A DNA stretch of 64,000 nt from Planctomycetota bacterium (GTDB taxonomy: Bacteria; Planctomycetota; Phycisphaerae; Sedimentisphaerales; Anaerobacaceae): assembly GCA_019456145.1 (NCBI GenBank), contig VRUL01000003.1, forward strand, positions 186,001 through 250,000, given 5' to 3'. Numbering within the stretch: position 1 is the first letter of the stretch; every line of letters starts with the position of its first letter. This document shows, piece after piece, positions 61,067 through 64,000 of this stretch. The notes beneath the pieces were generated by a model. It saw only the letters and a program-made list of their open reading frames with translations. It had not been told where the DNA came from and did no database searches. A program made the translations under genes and the position numbers.

Positions 61067-62911
61067 TTAATGAGCATGGCCATGACCGGCGTGGCCCCCG
61101 CCTGCCGACTTCTCAAGTTCTGCTTTAAGACGAAAACTGTTGTTGGTAACGATTTTCTCGCCGGGTCTGATACCTGAGACAATTTCGACATACTTACCAT
61201 TAGACCGGCCAACAGTTACAGGGCGAGCTTCGAAACAATGCTCATTCTTAACAAAGACGCAGATATTGTCGTGTATGTCCTGAAGGATGGCTTTGGCAAC
61301 TACCAGTTCGGCCTTACGTTTTTCTACCAGAACGTTGGCGGTTATAAATGTCCCCGGCCGAAGCTGTCCTGATGTATTGTCCAGTACAATCCTTGCAAGC
61401 GATCTCCGCGTCTTCTGGTTAACTACGGGCTCAACGTACTCAATCACACCTTTGGTTTCCGGCACACTTGATGTGGCTGAAATTATCACCTCCTGACCTT
61501 TCTTTATAAGGCCTGCGTCTTTTTGATGGACTTGCAGGTCAACCCAGACAGTATCCAGATCGGCAACAACAAAAACATCCACATCATCCTTGATCACTTC
61601 TCCTAAACTGATATGCTTTTGTATAATTGTGCCGTCGAACGGAGCTGTAATCTCAAACGTTGTAAGTAGCTCTGCCGGCTCTGAGGGAAGCATCTTAAGA
61701 TATTCGGCGTTAAAACCCAAAGCACGGAGTTTTTGCTCGGCACTGCGCTTTGCTATTTTAGCTTCAGCAAAAATCTTTTTCGCATCGAGATACTCCTGCT
61801 CAGAAGAGATTTTCTGCTTCCAAAGTTTTTTCTCGCGTTCAAAAATTGTATTGGCCAGCTCTAAACGCTCAATTGATGCCAGGTAAGTCGCCTTGGCATC
61901 GGCCAAATCACGGCTCTCTATAACCGCCATGACTTCCCCTTTCTTCACGGAGTCGCCTAATTTCTTCTTTACTTCTCGCACAATCCCTCGAACACGTGGA
62001 ACAATATGAACCATGCGGTCGGTATTTATCACAATTTGACCGGGCAGGCTTTTATGAACCTTGAAGTCCCCGGGTCCTGCCGGACTTACTTCAATCCCGA
62101 ATCTCCTTATTTGTTCGTCACTCAGATGAACGGCCGATTCCTCGCCGTGCTCGGCTCGTGCGACCACATAGGCGCCTTTAGTCGTAACGTACTCCCCTTC
62201 CGAAAGACAAGATAAAACCTCCACAAAGCCGTTGGCCCGGCCGCCTATTTTCACACAACGTTTCTGGAAGGTTTCGCCGGCCACCTGGACAAAGACCATC
62301 GGCATGCCGTTTTCTTCGACCAGAGCGGATTCAGGGACAGCCAATACTTCGCTGTCTAATACTTTCCACTTCCGAACCGGCTCGGTTCCGGTTGGTATTT
62401 CCCATTGCTGCTCCTTAAGAAAACTAATACCCGAAATCTCTTCGGGAGATGGAGCCCGGTCAACTTCTTCGTGGGAACCATACACTTTGAACTCCGGCAG
62501 TTCGACAAGGTAATCTTTGCCTTCGAGGCCGATAATCAGTGACACGCTCCACTGCCCAGGTAGAGGAAAAGTGAGTTCGGGAATGTAAATACCGTCTCTT
62601 GCCGGTGCCTGTTCGACATGCTCAATTGGTGTCTCGGAAGCGTGACGCAAAATGAAAGTAACGGGTCCTTTTCTTCGAGGCTCAAGCGTTACCAGATCGG
62701 AGACATGGGTGACAAATCTGGTTGGCGTATTGGCCACGATGAAAGGGTGCTCCAGGAAAATCTCAAAGCGGTCTCCCCACACCGTAACCTGCGATGATTT
62801 TCCACGATCGTGCTGATCTTGGCTGCGGTCTGGTCCGAGTCTGGAAATAATCAGAGCAAATATGCCTATCGAAAGAACAACTGTTAATACTATCAGTTTC
62901 CTATATTTCAT
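61067..62911 (-). CDS. RND efflux periplasmic adaptor (CzcB/CusB family), extended
   Basis: A 614-residue membrane-fusion protein with an N-terminal anchor (LIVLTVVLSIGIFALIISRLG). It is longer than the usual 400 residues. Residues 40-150 form an extra beta domain. Residues 183-255 (VPESALVEENGMPMVFVQVAGETFQKRCVKIG) look like a copy of the adaptor's own C-terminal domain. The core follows: lipoyl/barrel half HIVPRVRGIVREVKKKLGDSVKKGEVMAVIESRDL at 302-336, a coiled-coil hairpin, the second lipoyl half, and the canonical C-terminal domain (about 537-600). It ends in a His-rich tail (GGHAGHGHAH) that may bind metal. It overlaps the channel gene by ATGA. Confidence 0.9.
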   Translation of the reverse strand: MKYRKLIVLTVVLSIGIFALIISRLGPDRSQDQHDRGKSSQVTVWGDRFEIFLEHPFIVANTPTRFVTHVSDLVTLEPRRKGPVTFILRHASETPIEHVEQAPARDGIYIPELTFPLPGQWSVSLIIGLEGKDYLVELPEFKVYGSHEEVDRAPSPEEISGISFLKEQQWEIPTGTEPVRKWKVLDSEVLAVPESALVEENGMPMVFVQVAGETFQKRCVKIGGRANGFVEVLSCLSEGEYVTTKGAYVVARAEHGEESAVHLSDEQIRRFGIEVSPAGPGDFKVHKSLPGQIVINTDRMVHIVPRVRGIVREVKKKLGDSVKKGEVMAVIESRDLADAKATYLASIERLELANTIFEREKKLWKQKISSEQEYLDAKKIFAEAKIAKRSAEQKLRALGFNAEYLKMLPSEPAELLTTFEITAPFDGTIIQKHISLGEVIKDDVDVFVVADLDTVWVDLQVHQKDAGLIKKGQEVIISATSSVPETKGVIEYVEPVVNQKTRRSLARIVLDNTSGQLRPGTFITANVLVEKRKAELVVAKAILQDIHDNICVFVKNEHCFEARPVTVGRSNGKYVEIVSGIRPGEKIVTNNSFRLKAELEKSAGGGHAGHGHAH

Positions 62912-64000
62912 TTTCCGGCCTCATTTCTTGAAAGGGTTTCGCTGTCGATTGAGCGTCCAATTAAACGTTCAACATCAGCTTTTGCAGTATGGTAGGAAGC
63001 AAGAGCATCTATATACTGAGCCTTTGCTTTGAATAAAGTTCGCTGAGCGTCCAGTACGTTCAGGTAGTCCAGCTTGCCCAGTGTGTAACCTGTCCTTGAA
63101 GCTTCAAAAACACTTTCAGCTCCCTTTAATACATTCTTATCAAGTTCTGTAGCTTCTGTATATGCGCTGGAAAGTGCCTGGTAAGCCCTGGCCAATTCCA
63201 TTTGTATTCTAATATGGGCCGCTCTTTGTTTTTCTCTGGCCCTGGCGAGATTATAAACTGCCTCCAGTTTACCTGCCTGATTTCTGTCCGAAATCGGCAA
63301 AGGAATCAAAATACCAAATACTATTGCATTATCATCGGTTTCATTGAATCTCCGGAAACCGCCGTTGAGTGTAATATCTGAAATCGCCTTGGCTTTTTCC
63401 AGCTCCAAAGCGGCCTTTTCTTTATCGATTTCAAGAGGCCATCGCGTGATATCCGGATTCTGTGCGGTCAAATCTGTTAGCTCATCAATCGATGGTATCG
63501 GTGACAGCGAATCAAGCCTGCCTGAGACACTTTCAAACATAGTCTCTTTGCCGGCCCATGTTGAGGCCAACAGCTTACGAGCGAATTCAAGATTCTGAAC
63601 AGCCTTTTGATGCTGGATTTCAATAATCGAAAGTGCTACAGCGGCCTTGGTCTTTTCCAACGGTGAGTCTTTGCCGGCTTCAACCCTTTTTGTGACAGTG
63701 TCTAATAAATCTTTAGACAGTTGCAGCAGTTCCTTTGTTAATCCCAGCCGATCCTGTGCAGCCAGCACCTTAATAAAAGCTTTGGTGACTTCGGTAAACA
63801 CATCCAGTCGTTTGGCCTCATAATCCGATCCTGCCAGCTCTTTTTCCAATGAAGCCAGCTTTGTTCGCTTTTTGCGTTTACCTCCCATCTCAATCAACTG
63901 GCTCAGTCGTATCGTTGTTTCGGCACTATCAAAATCGCTGCGCTGTCCCGTTCCCCCAACATCTTCAGAATTGACCCCAAGAGTGGGATTTGGCCAAAGG
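62908..64000 (-). CDS. TolC-family outer-membrane channel (CzcC/CusC), partial
   Basis: At least 364 codons; the frame runs off the right edge, so the 5' end is missing. Upstream of the first internal start the frame reads LWPNPTLGVNSEDVGG, then ETTIRLSQLIEMGGKR, the standard beta-alpha hairpin opening of CzcC-type proteins. Two helical repeats follow (FTEVTKAFIKVLAAQDRLGLTKELLQLSKDLLDTV; AYQALSSAYTEATELDKNVLKGAESVFEASRTGYTLGKLDYLNVLDAQRTLF). It is the outer-membrane duct of the RND pump and the first visible gene of the operon. Overlap with the adaptor is ATGA. Confidence 0.92.
   Translation of the reverse strand, partial: LWPNPTLGVNSEDVGGTGQRSDFDSAETTIRLSQLIEMGGKRKKRTKLASLEKELAGSDYEAKRLDVFTEVTKAFIKVLAAQDRLGLTKELLQLSKDLLDTVTKRVEAGKDSPLEKTKAAVALSIIEIQHQKAVQNLEFARKLLASTWAGKETMFESVSGRLDSLSPIPSIDELTDLTAQNPDITRWPLEIDKEKAALELEKAKAISDITLNGGFRRFNETDDNAIVFGILIPLPISDRNQAGKLEAVYNLARAREKQRAAHIRIQMELARAYQALSSAYTEATELDKNVLKGAESVFEASRTGYTLGKLDYLNVLDAQRTLFKAKAQYIDALASYHTAKADVERLIGRSIDSETLSRNEAGK

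Overview
The window reads as chromosomal DNA of a planctomycete of the Phycisphaerae/Sedimentisphaerales type, probably a metagenome-assembled contig. This is inferred from several hallmarks: dockerin-type calcium-binding repeats on secreted proteins (25.8-27.8 kb, 51.7-57 kb), giant CotH/LamG/lamin-tail secreted proteins, Tat-exported Gfo/Idh/MocA oxidoreductases and sulfatases, PQQ-type beta-propeller proteins, and an unusually heavy load of intergenic boilerplate repeats. No ribosomal marker gene is present, so the taxonomic placement is inference.

Region 1 (1-23.5 kb, all + strand) is an AT-rich Wzx/Wzy-type surface polysaccharide cluster. It holds nine or ten glycosyltransferases (GT4, GT2 and CgeB-like), a flippase, a polymerase, four methyltransferases including an FkbM type, an SGNH hydrolase, an asparagine synthase-like amidotransferase, two tandem B12-binding radical SAM proteins and a polyprenyl glycosylphosphotransferase. 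Many genes overlap by ATGA, so they are probably co-transcribed. No Wza/Wzc export genes are in view.

Region 2 (21.9-25.8 kb) is a scar zone. It contains an IS3-type transposase remnant, the C-terminal stub of an NAD-dependent sugar epimerase joined to the C-terminus of a tyrosine recombinase, a tRNA-Arg, and an intact methyltransferase bracketed by 84-bp perfect direct repeats that are themselves fragments of a degraded gene.

Region 3 (25.8-39.9 kb) carries secreted and envelope proteins: a TlpA-like thioredoxin with an internal repeat domain, a dockerin protein, a large PQQ propeller with an embedded methyltransferase domain, a right-handed beta-helix protein convergent with and overlapping it, a Tat oxidoreductase, an outer-membrane beta-barrel and a truncated PQQ gene. 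Long non-coding stretches with interspersed hairpins and repeats lie between them.

Region 4 (40.3-45.3 kb) has a GC-richer pair, thiolase plus hydroxyacyl-CoA dehydrogenase/enoyl-CoA hydratase, and a RhaT-type sugar symporter. Region 5 (46-49.6 kb) has a small membrane protein, a two-gene ATPase-PIN nuclease cassette (the best candidate for an undescribed defence-like system) and a planctomycete conserved hypothetical gene. Region 6 (49.9-57 kb) has a Tat/lipoprotein sulfatase and a 1,756-residue CotH/lamin-tail/LamG protein. Region 7 (57.4-64 kb, - strand) is a CzcCBA/CusCBA-type RND efflux operon with a downstream lipoprotein; its outer-membrane gene runs off the right edge.
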